Position numbers and translations under genes: made by a program
Origin: Mesorhizobium caraganae
GTDB taxonomy: Bacteria; Pseudomonadota; Alphaproteobacteria; Rhizobiales; Rhizobiaceae
NCBI RefSeq assembly: GCF_016836705.1
Contig: NZ_JAFCGY010000004.1
Span: 1 to 64,000 of the forward strand
Direction: 5' to 3'
DNA: 64,000 nt
Notes under the pieces: model-generated
Databases searched by the model: none
What the model was told of the DNA's origin: nothing
What the model saw: only the letters and a program-made list of their open reading frames with translations
Shown here: positions 30,276 through 39,419 of the stretch, piece by piece
Position numbering within the stretch: position 1 is the stretch's first letter
Layout of the letters: every line of letters starts with the position of its first letter

Positions 30276-31730
30276 ATGGCAATTGCTGAGCAGAACGAGC
30301 GCGCATCGGTGCCGCGACAAACCCAGTCCGCAGTCCTGGCGCTGGCCAGCCTGTCGCTCGCCACGCTGCTGTCGTCGCTTGGCACCAGCATTGCCAGCGT
30401 CGGCCTGCCGTCCCTGATGCAGGCCTTCGACACGTCCTTCCAGTCGGTGCAATGGGTCGTTCTCGCCTATCTGCTCGCCATCACCGCGCTGATCGTCAGC
30501 GCCGGACGGCTGGCCGACATGTTTGGCCGCCGGCGGTTGCTGCTTGGCGGCATCGCGCTGTTCACGCTGGCCTCGGTGCTCTGCGGCCTGGCGCCGACGC
30601 TGTGGCTGCTGATCGCGGCGCGTGCTATGCAAGGATTGGGCGCGGCGCTGATGATGGCGTTGACGCTGGCCTTTGTCGCGGAGACCGTAGCCAAGGAACG
30701 AACCGGCAGCGCCATGGGCCTGCTCGGCGCCATGTCGGCGATCGGCACGACGCTCGGCCCCTCGCTCGGCGGCTTGCTGATCGCTGGCTTCGGCTGGCGG
30801 GCGATCTTCCTCGTCAATGTCCCGCTGGGCGTCGCGGCCTTCGCCCTCGCCTGGCTGGCCCTGCCTGTCCGCGGCAAGGCGGCCGAAGCCGATCGAGGCA
30901 GCTTCGATGCGGTAGGCACTGCCCTGCTCGCGTTGACGCTCGCTGCCTATGCCTTGGCCATGACGCTCGGCCGGGGCAATTTCGGCACCCTCAACATCGG
31001 CCTTCTGATCGCCGCCGGCATCGGCGTCGTTATGTTCGGCGTTGTGCAAACGAGGGCGAAGAATCCCTTGATCCGGCTTGCCCGGTTGTACGACATCCGG
31101 CTCACCGCCAGCCTCGCCATGAACCTCGTCGTCGCCACGATCATGATGGCAACGCTGGTGGTCGCTCCATTCTATCTGGCGCGCGGGCTCGGGCTCGATG
31201 CTGCAATGGTCGGCGTGGTGCTGTCGACCGGTCCGCTGGTCTCGGCGCTCTCGGCGCTCATCGCCGGCCGCCTCACCGATCGCTTCGGTGCCAACAGGAT
31301 GATGATCGCCGGGCTGCTCGCCCTCGCCATCGGCACCTCGCTTTTGTCGCTCGCCATGACAAAACTCGGCGTTGCCAGCTATGTCATGCCGATCGCCGTC
31401 ACCTGCTTCGGCTACGCCCTGTTCCAGACATCCAACAATGCCGCCGTCATGAGCGGTGTCGCCTCGGCCGAGCGCGGCGTCGTGTCCGGCCTGCTCAATC
31501 TGTCGCGCAATCTCGGCCTGATCACCGGCGCATCGCTGATGGGCGCCATCTTTGCGGCCGCATCGACGGGAGGGCGGCAAGGCCAGGAGGTGTCGGCCTC
31601 AGCAGCAGCCGCGCACGGAATGCACGTCACCTTTCAGGCGGCAACGGCTATGGCAGTGGCTGCACTGTTGCTGGCGCTGCTATCGGCCCGATCAGCCGGC
31701 AGGTCATCGTCGCGGCAACAGCCATCGTGA
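30276..31730 (+). CDS. MFS transporter, EmrB/QacA drug-resistance type
   Basis: A 484-residue inner membrane protein with about fourteen hydrophobic segments. Motif A appears as GRLADMFGRRRLLL, and the proton-linked antiporter motif C region follows as GLLGAMSAIGTTLGPSLGGLL. It begins with a polar stretch and then LASLSLATLLSSLGTSIASVGLPSLMQAF. AAGGAGA precedes the ATG. The divergent LysR gene suggests inducible export of a small compound or drug. Confidence 0.9.
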   Translation: MAIAEQNERASVPRQTQSAVLALASLSLATLLSSLGTSIASVGLPSLMQAFDTSFQSVQWVVLAYLLAITALIVSAGRLADMFGRRRLLLGGIALFTLASVLCGLAPTLWLLIAARAMQGLGAALMMALTLAFVAETVAKERTGSAMGLLGAMSAIGTTLGPSLGGLLIAGFGWRAIFLVNVPLGVAAFALAWLALPVRGKAAEADRGSFDAVGTALLALTLAAYALAMTLGRGNFGTLNIGLLIAAGIGVVMFGVVQTRAKNPLIRLARLYDIRLTASLAMNLVVATIMMATLVVAPFYLARGLGLDAAMVGVVLSTGPLVSALSALIAGRLTDRFGANRMMIAGLLALAIGTSLLSLAMTKLGVASYVMPIAVTCFGYALFQTSNNAAVMSGVASAERGVVSGLLNLSRNLGLITGASLMGAIFAAASTGGRQGQEVSASAAAAHGMHVTFQAATAMAVAALLLALLSARSAGRSSSRQQPS

Positions 31731-31745
31731 TCGAAGGTAGGGTGC

Positions 31746-32243
31746 TTAAGTTGCGGCCCGCTTGCGGCGCTCATAGAGCATGACCAGCGTTTCGGCAGTC
31801 AAAGCCGGCCTCTGCTCACCCTCGATCTCGACGGTGTTGGCGGCCTTCATCAGATACTGGCCCGGCCCCCTGTCCTCCACCGACAACAGCGTCGAGCGCA
31901 GCCTGATTCGTGCGCCGACCCTGACCGGCGCCAGGAAACGCACCTTGTCGAAGCCGTAGTTGAAGGCGGCCTGCGTGTTTTCGGGCACGACGCCCAGATC
32001 GAGCGCCAGTGCGCCGATGATCGACAGCGTCAGATAGCCATGCGCGATCGTGGTGCGAAACGGGCTTTGCCGCTTGGCCCGCTCCGGATCGACGTGAATC
32101 CACTGATGGTCGCCGGTGCATTCGGCGAACTGGTTGATGCGGCTCTGGTCGATCGTCGTCCATTCCGACACGCCGAGCTCCTGCCCGGCCATCGCCCTTA
32201 GCTGCTCAAAGGTCGGCGGCGTTTTCGGCCGTATTTCCGTCAT
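31746..32243 (-). CDS. MaoC family dehydratase/enoyl-CoA hydratase
   Basis: A 165-residue hot-dog-fold protein. The catalytic motif FAECTGDHQWIHVDPERA contains the Asp and His of R-specific enoyl-CoA hydratases. Members of the PhaJ type supply R-3-hydroxyacyl-CoA for polyhydroxyalkanoate synthesis, and a phasin gene is next along this strand, which fits that use. The ATG at 32243 starts MTEIRPKTPPTFEQL; a longer frame to 32300 looks unlikely. Confidence 0.87.
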   Translation of the reverse strand: MTEIRPKTPPTFEQLRAMAGQELGVSEWTTIDQSRINQFAECTGDHQWIHVDPERAKRQSPFRTTIAHGYLTLSIIGALALDLGVVPENTQAAFNYGFDKVRFLAPVRVGARIRLRSTLLSVEDRGPGQYLMKAANTVEIEGEQRPALTAETLVMLYERRKRAAT

Positions 32244-32421
32244 TCCTGCTTTCCCGATGGCTCCAAATGCCTCGGACCACGAACCGACCGCCCCTGTCAA
32301 TTCGCCTGTTGCGATTCCGTTCCGTCATATTCCCCCGAACGGTACACCTCATCCGTGGCCATGCGCCGCAAACGGCCGTCTGTGCAGAGGCGGCGGGCAG
32401 CGGGTCAGGCCGTGCCCAAGA

Positions 32422-32847
32422 TCACTTCTTCTTCTCGTAGCCGGAGCGGATTTCCTCCATCGCTTCCTTGATGCGCTCGCGCAGGATTTCGACGGATTCG
32501 GTGCCGGACCTCTTGACCAGTTCGGCCACTTCGCTGGCATTTTTCAGGGCGGCTTCGAAGGATTTCTTGGCGAACTCCGCCTGTTTCGTCATCAACTCCT
32601 GCGGATTGCCCGGCGCCTTGTAGTTCTGCGCCATGTCGCTGATTTCGCGCAGCGTGTCCTGCAGCATCTCGCGCTGCCGGGACAGCAGCGAGGTCGCGCC
32701 GGCAGCCCCCGCCCGCGCCGATTTCTCCAGCGCCTCGAGGTTCTTGCGGTGATGCGCGAGGATCGCCTCGACATTCGGCACCTTCAGGTCGCGGCCGAAC
32801 CGGCTGAACATGTCCAGGAAAGAATCGGATTCGGGTTGTTTGGCCAT
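32422..32847 (-). CDS. Phasin family protein
   Basis: A 141-residue helical protein (AKQPESDSFLDMFSRFGRDL, then FAKKSFEAALKNASEVAELVKRS near the C-terminus, ending YEKKK) of the type that coats polyhydroxyalkanoate granules. The ATG at 32847 is used since upstream in-frame codons look non-coding. It lies near the MaoC gene on the same strand, supporting a storage-polymer role. Confidence 0.83.
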   Translation of the reverse strand: MAKQPESDSFLDMFSRFGRDLKVPNVEAILAHHRKNLEALEKSARAGAAGATSLLSRQREMLQDTLREISDMAQNYKAPGNPQELMTKQAEFAKKSFEAALKNASEVAELVKRSGTESVEILRERIKEAMEEIRSGYEKKK

Positions 32848-32957
32848 TGGTCGCTTGCTCCCCAGTTTGCGCAAATGCTGAACCCTAGGCTGGACAATAG
32901 CACTCGCGCGCCGCGTGTCCATTCGCCCGCTCAATGCAATTTGGCGGCGAATGCAGG

Positions 32958-34253
32958 TCAACCGGCAAGCAACAGCAGCTCACCCACATAGAGCGCGACG
33001 CCGGCAAGGCCGCCGATGATCATGCCGTTGAAGCGGATATATTGCAGGTCCCTGCCGATGTTCATCTCGATCAGCCTGGTCAGCTGGGCAAGGTCCCAAC
33101 GCTTGACCTGGTCGGCGATGAATGTCGACACGCCGCTTTTCTGGCTCTCCACGAACGAGGCCAGCGCCACGACAAAGCCCTGGTTCATGTCGGCCCTGAT
33201 CTGCGGATCGCCGGCAAGATGGCGGCCGACTTCGACGAACATGTTGGCGAGATGCTCGCGGACAATCGAATTCTCCGCCTTGGTGTCCTGTTCGATGAAC
33301 AGGCGCAGACTCTCCCACATGTCGCCGGCCAGCGCCTTGACCTCCGGCCGCGCCAGAAAATCGCGCTTCAGTTTCTCGGCCCGCTTGGCGTATTGCTTCG
33401 AGGTCCTGAGCCGCTCGATGAAGGAATGCGCGAAACGATCGAATTCGGCGCGCATCGGGTGATCGGGATCGGCTCGCACCTCGTCGAGCAGCGAACCGGC
33501 GGACGCTACGATTTTCTTCAACAGATAGGCGTCGGCCCGGAACAGGTTGAACAGCGACGGCAATTCCTCGCGGATTTTTTCGCGCATGGTCGCCAGCGCC
33601 TCTTCGTCGCTCAGGAACCGGCCGATCACCCGGGTGAACTCATCGAACAGTTTCTGATGGCGGCGGTCGTCGGTCAGCGCCGACAGCAGCTCGGCCGCCA
33701 GCGGCGCCAGCGGCACCTTGTCGATCTGCTCCAGCATGCGGCTGGTGACGAAACCACGCAGGCCGGATTGCTCGATTGCCGCAAGCGTCTGCGGCACCAG
33801 GCGCACGACAAAGCGCGACAGGCCGGCAGAGCGTTCGGCGTCAGTCAGCCAGTCGGCCACAAGCACCGCAAAATCGACCTCGGCGAGTTTTTTGCGCACC
33901 GGCTCGGGCGCCAGGAAATTGATCTCGATAAACCGGCCGAGATTGTCGGCGATGCGGTTCTGGTTCGCCGGGATGATGGCGGTGTGCGGGATCGGCAGGC
34001 CGAGCGGCCGCTTGAACAGCGCCACCACCGCATACCAGTCTGCCAGGCCGCCGATGGTCGCCGCCTCCGCGAAGGCCGCGACAAAGCCCAGCCACGGATA
34101 AGTGCGCTCGAACGATTTGGCGACGGCAAAGACCACGACGCAAAGCGCCAGCGCGGCCGTGGCGAGGAACTTTGTCCACCGCAGCGCGGAAAGCTTGGCG
34201 CCTGCTTCGGTATCGAAACCGCCGGACACCAGGGACGGGGCCGATTGAGACAT
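32958..34253 (-). CDS. DUF445 family membrane protein
   Basis: A protein of 431 residues with an N-terminal membrane segment (FLATAALALCVVVFAVAKSF), the DUF445 signature FAEAATIGGLADWYAVVALFKRPLGLPIPHTAIIP, a long helical middle, and a C-terminal membrane segment (GMIIGGLAGVALYVGELLLL). The family's function is not established. The ATG at 34253 has GAGGAG upstream; the frame can extend to 34310. Confidence 0.87.
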   Translation of the reverse strand: MSQSAPSLVSGGFDTEAGAKLSALRWTKFLATAALALCVVVFAVAKSFERTYPWLGFVAAFAEAATIGGLADWYAVVALFKRPLGLPIPHTAIIPANQNRIADNLGRFIEINFLAPEPVRKKLAEVDFAVLVADWLTDAERSAGLSRFVVRLVPQTLAAIEQSGLRGFVTSRMLEQIDKVPLAPLAAELLSALTDDRRHQKLFDEFTRVIGRFLSDEEALATMREKIREELPSLFNLFRADAYLLKKIVASAGSLLDEVRADPDHPMRAEFDRFAHSFIERLRTSKQYAKRAEKLKRDFLARPEVKALAGDMWESLRLFIEQDTKAENSIVREHLANMFVEVGRHLAGDPQIRADMNQGFVVALASFVESQKSGVSTFIADQVKRWDLAQLTRLIEMNIGRDLQYIRFNGMIIGGLAGVALYVGELLLLAG

Positions 34254-34395
34254 TGTGGGCCGCTCCTCGTCGATCTCAGGGTATTTAGGGACTGTTTCGG
34301 CCCGTGACATGACAGGACGGCCGATTTCGCCTCAAGACATGCCGATTACGCACACAAAGTTGACAGGAATATTCATCTATGATGCAATCCCAGTC

Positions 34396-34408
34396 TGGAA
34401 TTGTTCCA
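34396..34408. promoter_or_regulatory. Possible Irr (ICE-like) box upstream of rirA
   Basis: TGGAATTGTTCCA is a perfect dyad around one base, 125 bp upstream of rirA. It resembles the ICE motif bound by Irr, which has a GAA-NNN-TTC core with T/A-rich flanks. rirA is a known Irr target in some rhizobia. The flanks differ from consensus at several positions. Confidence 0.35.
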
Positions 34409-34533
34409 AGGTATAGGCCATATTCCCAAGAGGCCAGTGTGGGCGAATCCGAAACTCCGGGTGAGAAAGCCGCACCAGCACAAATCTAAATCTGGTGCAG
34501 TTCCAATGCGCCAGCACTTGGGTGAGGAATGAA

Positions 34534-34995
34534 ATGCGGTTAACGCGCCAGACCAACTACGCCATGCGCATCCTGATGTATTGCGCGGCAAACACCGAAC
34601 GGCTGAGCCGCATTCCGGAGATCGCGGCCGCTTATTCGGTGTCGGAGCTTTTCCTGTTCAAGATCCTGCAGCCGCTGGTCGAACACGGTCTGGTCGAGAC
34701 GGTGCGCGGCCGCAATGGCGGCGTCAGGCTTGGCCGTCCCGCCGAGCAGATCAACCTGTTCGACGTCGTGCGGGTGACCGAAGAGAGCTTCGCCATGGCC
34801 GAGTGCTTCGAGAACGACGCCGCCGAATGTCCGCTGGTCGACAGCTGTGCCCTCAACTCGGCGCTGCGCGAGGCGCTCAACGCCTTCTTTGCCGTACTCT
34901 CCCGCTACACGATTGCCGATATGGTGGCGGCGCGGCCGAACGTGCGCCATTTGCTCGGCATCGACATGCTGGTGCAGCGCGCTCCGGCCGCCTGA
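34534..34995 (+). CDS. rirA: Iron-responsive repressor RirA (Rrf2 family)
   Basis: RirA is an iron-sulfur-dependent repressor of iron uptake genes in rhizobia. The 153-residue product has the Rrf2 winged helix (MRLTRQTNYAMRILMYCA through GRNGGVRLGRPAEQI) and three cysteines at positions 91, 99 and 105, matching the cluster ligands of characterised RirA. TGAGGA precedes the ATG at 34534. It is convergent with hmuV, so the regulator lies next to its probable targets. An Irr-like dyad is present upstream. Confidence 0.95.
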   Translation: MRLTRQTNYAMRILMYCAANTERLSRIPEIAAAYSVSELFLFKILQPLVEHGLVETVRGRNGGVRLGRPAEQINLFDVVRVTEESFAMAECFENDAAECPLVDSCALNSALREALNAFFAVLSRYTIADMVAARPNVRHLLGIDMLVQRAPAA

Positions 34996-35000
34996 ACTTT

Positions 35001-35789
35001 CTAGACAGCGGACTGCGGCAAAACAAACGGCATATTGGCGGCCGGCAACACGCCGACCCGCAGCCGGCAATCGAACACTTTTTCGATGAGATCGTCGCTC
35101 AGCACCTCTTGCGGCGAACCGTCAGCGGCGAGCCGGCCGCGATGCATGACGAAAACCCGGTCCGCATACATGGCCGTCAGATTGAGGTCGTGCAGGATAG
35201 CAATCACGCCGCCGCCGCGCCGGGCGAAGTCGCGCGCGATGTTCATGATGATCAGCTGGTGCTTGATGTCGAGGCTGGAAACCGGCTCGTCGAGGAACAG
35301 ATAACGCGGCTTGCCGTCGAGTACCGGCGCCCAGACCTGGCACAGCACGCGCGCCAGCTGCACACGCTGCTGTTCGCCGCCCGAGAGCTCCTGGTAGAAC
35401 CGGCCGGCAAAGCCGTCGAGATCCACTCGAGCCAGCGCCCGCTCCGGCAGTCGTTCGTTTTCGCCCGGCAGCACGCCGGAGCGGCCGCCGACAAGACCGA
35501 GCCTGACCACTTCGCGCACGGTGAAAGGGAACGACAGCGTCGTCGCCTGCGGCAGCACGGCACGCGCGGTTGCAGCCTCCACCGGCTTCATCGCCGCCAG
35601 GTCGCGGCCGTTGATATCAACCGTTCCTGAAAACGGCAGATCACCTGACAATGCCTTGAGAAAGGTGGTCTTGCCCGAGCCGTTAGGCCCGACGATTGCC
35701 GCGATCTCGCCGGGCCGCGCGGTAAAGTCGACATCGGTGACAATGCGCTTGCCGCCGATCGCCACCGAGACATCGCGTGCTTCGATCAT
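35001..35789 (-). CDS. hmuV: Heme ABC transporter ATP-binding protein HmuV
   Basis: The 262-residue ATPase powers heme import across the inner membrane. Walker A is IVGPNGSGKTTFLKAL, the signature is LSGGEQQRVQLARVL, and Walker B is RYLFLDEPVSSLD, followed by the H-loop in ILHDLNLTAMYADRV. It begins at ATG 35789, 23 bp downstream of the hmuU stop. It is last in the hmuP-S-T-U-V operon and its 3' end faces the rirA 3' end. Confidence 0.95.
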   Translation of the reverse strand: MIEARDVSVAIGGKRIVTDVDFTARPGEIAAIVGPNGSGKTTFLKALSGDLPFSGTVDINGRDLAAMKPVEAATARAVLPQATTLSFPFTVREVVRLGLVGGRSGVLPGENERLPERALARVDLDGFAGRFYQELSGGEQQRVQLARVLCQVWAPVLDGKPRYLFLDEPVSSLDIKHQLIIMNIARDFARRGGGVIAILHDLNLTAMYADRVFVMHRGRLAADGSPQEVLSDDLIEKVFDCRLRVGVLPAANMPFVLPQSAV

Positions 35790-35812
35790 GCCCGCCTCAC
35801 AGGTTTCAAGTC

Positions 35813-36910
35813 TCACAAGTCGATTACGCCGCGCTTGCGCAGCAGGATCCAGAGAAAGAACGGCGCGCCTGCGATCGCCGTGACGATGCCGATCGGCAAT
35901 TCGGCCGGCGCCACGATGACACGGGCGACGGCATCGGCCAGAAGCAGCATCGAGGCGCCGAGCAGCGCCGATGCCGGCAAGAGATAGCGATTGTCCGGAC
36001 CGATCAGCAGCCGCAAGAGATGCGGCACGACGATGCCGACGAAGCCGATACCGCCACTGACCGCGACCGAGGCGCCGACCGCCGCCGAGACGCTGACGAT
36101 CGCGGTGTATTTCAGCCGCTGCACCGGGATGCCGAGATGGCCGGCTGTCGCCTCGCCGAGCGCCAGCGCATTCAGCCCGCGGGCCATGAACGGCATTGCC
36201 GCCAGCGCCAAAACGATGATCGGGCCGACGGAGGCGATCTTCGGCCAGGTGGCGCCGCCAAGCGAGCCCAGTTGCCAGAAGGTCAGGTCGCGCAATTGCC
36301 GGTCGTCGGCCATGAAGATGAGGATGCCGGTCAGCGCCATGGCAAGGGCGGCGAGCGCAATGCCGGCAAGCAGCATGGTGGCAACCGAGGTGCGCCCCTG
36401 CCGCGTGGCGACGCGGTAGAGCACCAGCGTCACCGCAAGGCCACCGCAAAAGGCGGCGATCGGCAAGGCCATGCTGCCCAGCGCCAAAGTGAGCGGCGCC
36501 AGCCAGCTTGTACCGAGCACGATGACGGCGACCGCACCGAGGCTCGATCCGGCGGAAACGCCGATCAGGCCGGGGTCGGCGAGCGGATTGCGAAACAGGC
36601 CCTGCATCACCGCGCCCGACACGGCGAGTGCTGCCCCGATGAGCACGCCGAGCAGCACGCGCGGCATGCGGATGTCGTAGACGATCAGCCGGTCGCGAGC
36701 GCCGAGCGCGGCATTGGCCGGCACAACGCCGGTCAGCCAGTCACGAATGACGCCGACGGCCGACGCGTCGGAGGCGCCCGACGTCAGCGACAGGAACATG
36801 GAAAGCGCAAGCACCAGGCACAGGAGCAAAATAACCAGGCGCGCGCGCCCCGAACGATCGCCTTCGGCCACCAACTTGCCCGCCGCGCCGGCGATCGACT
36901 GATCCACCAT
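35813..36910 (-). CDS. hmuU: Heme ABC transporter permease HmuU (FecCD family)
   Basis: A 365-residue polytopic permease with about ten membrane helices. Conserved motifs are RMPRVLLGVLIGAALAVSGAVMQGLFRNPLADPGLIGVSAG (FecCD box, in segments) and GGIGFVGIVVPHLLRL near the C-terminus. The ATG at 36910 starts MVDQSIAGAAGKL and lies 4 bp after the hmuT stop. It receives heme from HmuT and is driven by HmuV. Confidence 0.95.
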   Translation of the reverse strand: MVDQSIAGAAGKLVAEGDRSGRARLVILLLCLVLALSMFLSLTSGASDASAVGVIRDWLTGVVPANAALGARDRLIVYDIRMPRVLLGVLIGAALAVSGAVMQGLFRNPLADPGLIGVSAGSSLGAVAVIVLGTSWLAPLTLALGSMALPIAAFCGGLAVTLVLYRVATRQGRTSVATMLLAGIALAALAMALTGILIFMADDRQLRDLTFWQLGSLGGATWPKIASVGPIIVLALAAMPFMARGLNALALGEATAGHLGIPVQRLKYTAIVSVSAAVGASVAVSGGIGFVGIVVPHLLRLLIGPDNRYLLPASALLGASMLLLADAVARVIVAPAELPIGIVTAIAGAPFFLWILLRKRGVIDL

Positions 36911-36914
36911 TCGC

Positions 36915-37802
36915 TCAGTCCGTGACCTGACTGCCATAGAGCGAGACGGCGAGATCGTGGATGGCGTTGGCCGTGCGCGGGCCGAAACCGAGGAGATAAC
37001 CGCCATCCATCAGGATCAGTTTGCGGCCTTCACCGGCCGGCGTCGAGGTGATCGACGGGATGGCGAACAACTCAGCCTCCGCAATCGGCGGTCCGGCATT
37101 CTTCATCGCCAGGATCACGTCGGGCCTGGCGGTGACGATGGCCTCGTCGGACATCGGCTTGTAGCCGGAAAAACCTTCGACCGCATTGACCGCGCCGGCA
37201 AGCTTGATGATGCCGTCGCCGGCAGTGTCGCTGCCGGCGGCGAGGATCTTGCCGCCCTGGATAGACAGCACGAACAGGATGCGCTTGCGCTCCTTGATCA
37301 ACGCCGTTTGTTTTTCGGCCGCCTTCAGCTTGGCATCGGTCTCGGCAGCAAGCGTCTCGGCCTTGGCGTCGACGCCGAGCGCCTTGCCGACGATGCGGAT
37401 CTTTTCCAGGATGCCGTCATGGCTATAGTGCTCGGGCACGTCGATGAACGGAACGCTCGACTTCTTCAGCACATCGACCGCTTCCTTCGGCCCGCTGCCA
37501 TGCAGCGCCAGGATGCCGGACGGATTGACCGACAAAACACCTTCCGCCGACAGCTGGCGCATATAGCCGACGTCGGGCAGCGCCATCGCGGCGGCGGGGT
37601 AGCGGCTGGTCGAATCGCGGGCGACGAGATGGCCCTCTTCGCCAAGCGCGTAGACGATCTCGGTGATCGAACCGCCGATTGCCGCGATCCGCGACGTGTC
37701 GGCAAACACGGCGAGGTTTTCGCTGGCCGGCGCCGGGCCGGCAAGAAACAGCGACAGGCCCATGGCCGCGGCAAGCGTCGGGCGCCTGAACAGTGAAATC
37801 AT
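36915..37802 (-). CDS. hmuT: Periplasmic hemin-binding protein HmuT
   Basis: A 295-residue class III periplasmic binding protein. A signal peptide (ISLFRRPTLAAAMGLSLFLAGPAPASE) precedes the fold, which includes RIAAIGGSITEIVYALGEEG, where E/G contacts define the entry lobe, and SRYPAAAMALPDVGYMR. The ATG at 37802 has GAGGA upstream. hmuS lies upstream with a palindromic repeat between them. Confidence 0.93.
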   Translation of the reverse strand: MISLFRRPTLAAAMGLSLFLAGPAPASENLAVFADTSRIAAIGGSITEIVYALGEEGHLVARDSTSRYPAAAMALPDVGYMRQLSAEGVLSVNPSGILALHGSGPKEAVDVLKKSSVPFIDVPEHYSHDGILEKIRIVGKALGVDAKAETLAAETDAKLKAAEKQTALIKERKRILFVLSIQGGKILAAGSDTAGDGIIKLAGAVNAVEGFSGYKPMSDEAIVTARPDVILAMKNAGPPIAEAELFAIPSITSTPAGEGRKLILMDGGYLLGFGPRTANAIHDLAVSLYGSQVTD

Positions 37803-37818
37803 CGTCGTGATCCTCAGG

Positions 37819-37924
37819 GCATGATGCCGAAAAGTGGGAAGCGGTTTTCGGACGACATCATGCTCTATCTCTTTGATTTAGAGACGGATTCAGATTTCAG
37901 GTCGAACAGACCTGAAATCATCCG
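37819..37924. repeat. RIME1-like two-hairpin element (copy A) inside the hmu operon
   Basis: Hairpin 1 pairs GCATGATG (37819-37826) with CATCATGC (37856-37863) around a CCGAAAA/TTTTCGG inner stem. Hairpin 2 pairs GATTTCAGGTC (37893-37903) with GACCTGAAATC (37909-37919). The 106-bp element sits exactly between the hmuS stop and the hmuT start. Confidence 0.8.
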
Positions 37925-37927
37925 ACT

Positions 37928-38986
37928 CTAGGCTGCGGTCGGGCTTGGAATGCGCGGCAGGTTTTCGGCGAGGAACCGCCAGTCGTCGCGCTCGCCCTCG
38001 CCTTCATGGCGCTTGCCGAAGAACTGGATGATCATCTTGCCGTCGGCGCCATAGGCTTCGAGCGAGGTGACATGACCGTCCTTGGTCGGCTTGCGCACGG
38101 CCCAGACCTCCTGGATGTGATCGGTGCGCAAATGCAGATGGAAGGTCTCGTCCAGCACGTTGATCCAGGGCCCCATCGGTTTGATCGACTTGACCGGGCC
38201 TGAATGGATCTGGATGCAGCCGCGGTTGCCGACGAAGCACATGATCGGCATGCCGCCGGCGGCGGCATGATGGAACATGGCGCTGACGGCGTCATTGTCG
38301 AGCAGCCAGGCATAATCCTGGCCGACCATGCGCACGGCCTGGCGGCGGCTGAGTTTCAGCGCCTTCAGCATGCCGAAGAACTGGTGCACATCAGTCAGCC
38401 GGCTCCAGCGGTCACGCAGATCATCGATGTTTGCGGCGACGCCTGGCGTTTCGGCGTCGTCCTCGGCCAAGCCTGCGACAGAAACGGTCGGCTCCTGGTT
38501 CGACGATTCGAGCGCCGCCACCAGCTTCTGGTAGGCATAGAGATTGGACGCCGGCCGCAGATGCACCTTGTGCACGGCATCGCCCGCCGCGTCGAAGAAT
38601 TGCAGGCTGCGGCGGATGTCGCCGCCGTCGCGCTTTTCCACGGCAAAACCATGCGCCCAGACTTTCGGAAAGATGCGCAGGTCGATGTTTTCGCCCAGCA
38701 CCATGGCATTGTGCGTGCCCGGCACGACCTTGTCGTAGACGCCGATCTTCTCGTGCACCGCGCTTTCGTTGCGGGTCAGCGCCATCACTTCGCCGACGGC
38801 GTCGAGGCCGGTCAGCAGATCGTTGACGCGCGGCTCGACGCGCACGACCCCCTCGCCGCAATGGGCGGCGACCAGTTCGGCCTCCGAAATGCCAAGCTCG
38901 GCGGCAAGATCGCGCTCCCGCGCTTTCGGATTATCTGCCCGCGCCCGCCGGATTTCACGCGGAGCGGGTTTTACGCGCTGGTCCAT
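37928..38986 (-). CDS. hmuS: Hemin-handling/degrading protein HmuS
   Basis: The 352-residue cytoplasmic protein accepts imported heme and is linked to its release or breakdown (HemS/ChuX-like). It shows a duplicated structure: AVHEKIGVYDKVVPGTHNAMVLG in the first half and AMFHHAAAGGMPIMCFVGNRG in the second, with a heme-binding His in the second-half loop. The ATG at 38986 begins MDQRVKPAPREIRRARA. It is second in the operon after hmuP. Confidence 0.93.
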   Translation of the reverse strand: MDQRVKPAPREIRRARADNPKARERDLAAELGISEAELVAAHCGEGVVRVEPRVNDLLTGLDAVGEVMALTRNESAVHEKIGVYDKVVPGTHNAMVLGENIDLRIFPKVWAHGFAVEKRDGGDIRRSLQFFDAAGDAVHKVHLRPASNLYAYQKLVAALESSNQEPTVSVAGLAEDDAETPGVAANIDDLRDRWSRLTDVHQFFGMLKALKLSRRQAVRMVGQDYAWLLDNDAVSAMFHHAAAGGMPIMCFVGNRGCIQIHSGPVKSIKPMGPWINVLDETFHLHLRTDHIQEVWAVRKPTKDGHVTSLEAYGADGKMIIQFFGKRHEGEGERDDWRFLAENLPRIPSPTAA

Positions 38987-39017
38987 GTCCTGCTTACCTG
39001 TCTGCCTGTCTGGTTCG

Positions 39018-39224
39018 TCACTTGTTGAGGATGAGCTTACCCTGACGGGTGATCTTGAGCCGGTAGAGCGCGCCATGGTGCTCGATGCCGATCTCGTGCT
39101 CGCCCTGGAACAGCGTGTTGGACGACAAGGTCCGCACCGCCAGCGGCACCCGGTCGAAGCGGGTCGGCGTCTCCTCGGAACGGCGGACGCGGTAACGGAA
39201 GTCATTGGGATTGTGGGTGTTCAT
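39018..39224 (-). CDS. hmuP: Hemin uptake protein HmuP
   Basis: A 68-residue protein of the HmuP family, reported to act as a co-activator of heme receptor expression. The conserved C-terminal half reads [20 protein letters not shown] and then [10 protein letters not shown]. It is the first gene of the hmuPSTUV operon, 31 bp ahead of hmuS, and its start is 66 bp from the iron-responsive operator. Confidence 0.93.
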   Translation of the reverse strand: MNTHNPNDFRYRVRRSEETPTRFDRVPLAVRTLSSNTLFQGEHEIGIEHHGALYRLKITRQGKLILNK

Positions 39225-39288
39225 TTCTGTCTATCCCTTTCCTGTGCCGGGCGTCTGGCTAGGCGTTGCAAAAATGCCGATTCATTTC

Positions 39289-39317
39289 TTGACTCGAATA
39301 GTCATGTTTATTAGTCA
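39289..39317 (+). promoter_or_regulatory. Iron-responsive operator (TGA-N9-TCA) and receptor promoter
   Basis: TGA at 39290-39292 and TCA at 39302-39304 are separated by exactly nine bases, the IRO motif of RirA-regulated genes. It overlaps a possible plus-strand promoter: TTGACT (39289-39294), a 17-bp spacer and TAGTCA (39312-39317). It lies between the divergent hmuP and hmuR genes. Confidence 0.65.
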
Positions 39318-39419
39318 GTGCATTACCGGACCAAATGAGTCAACATTTAAGACGCCGGACGAAATGAAAAATGCCAGCGAGCGCCGCCGCCAGCCAGCAT
39401 CGAACCTGGAGTTGGGGCA

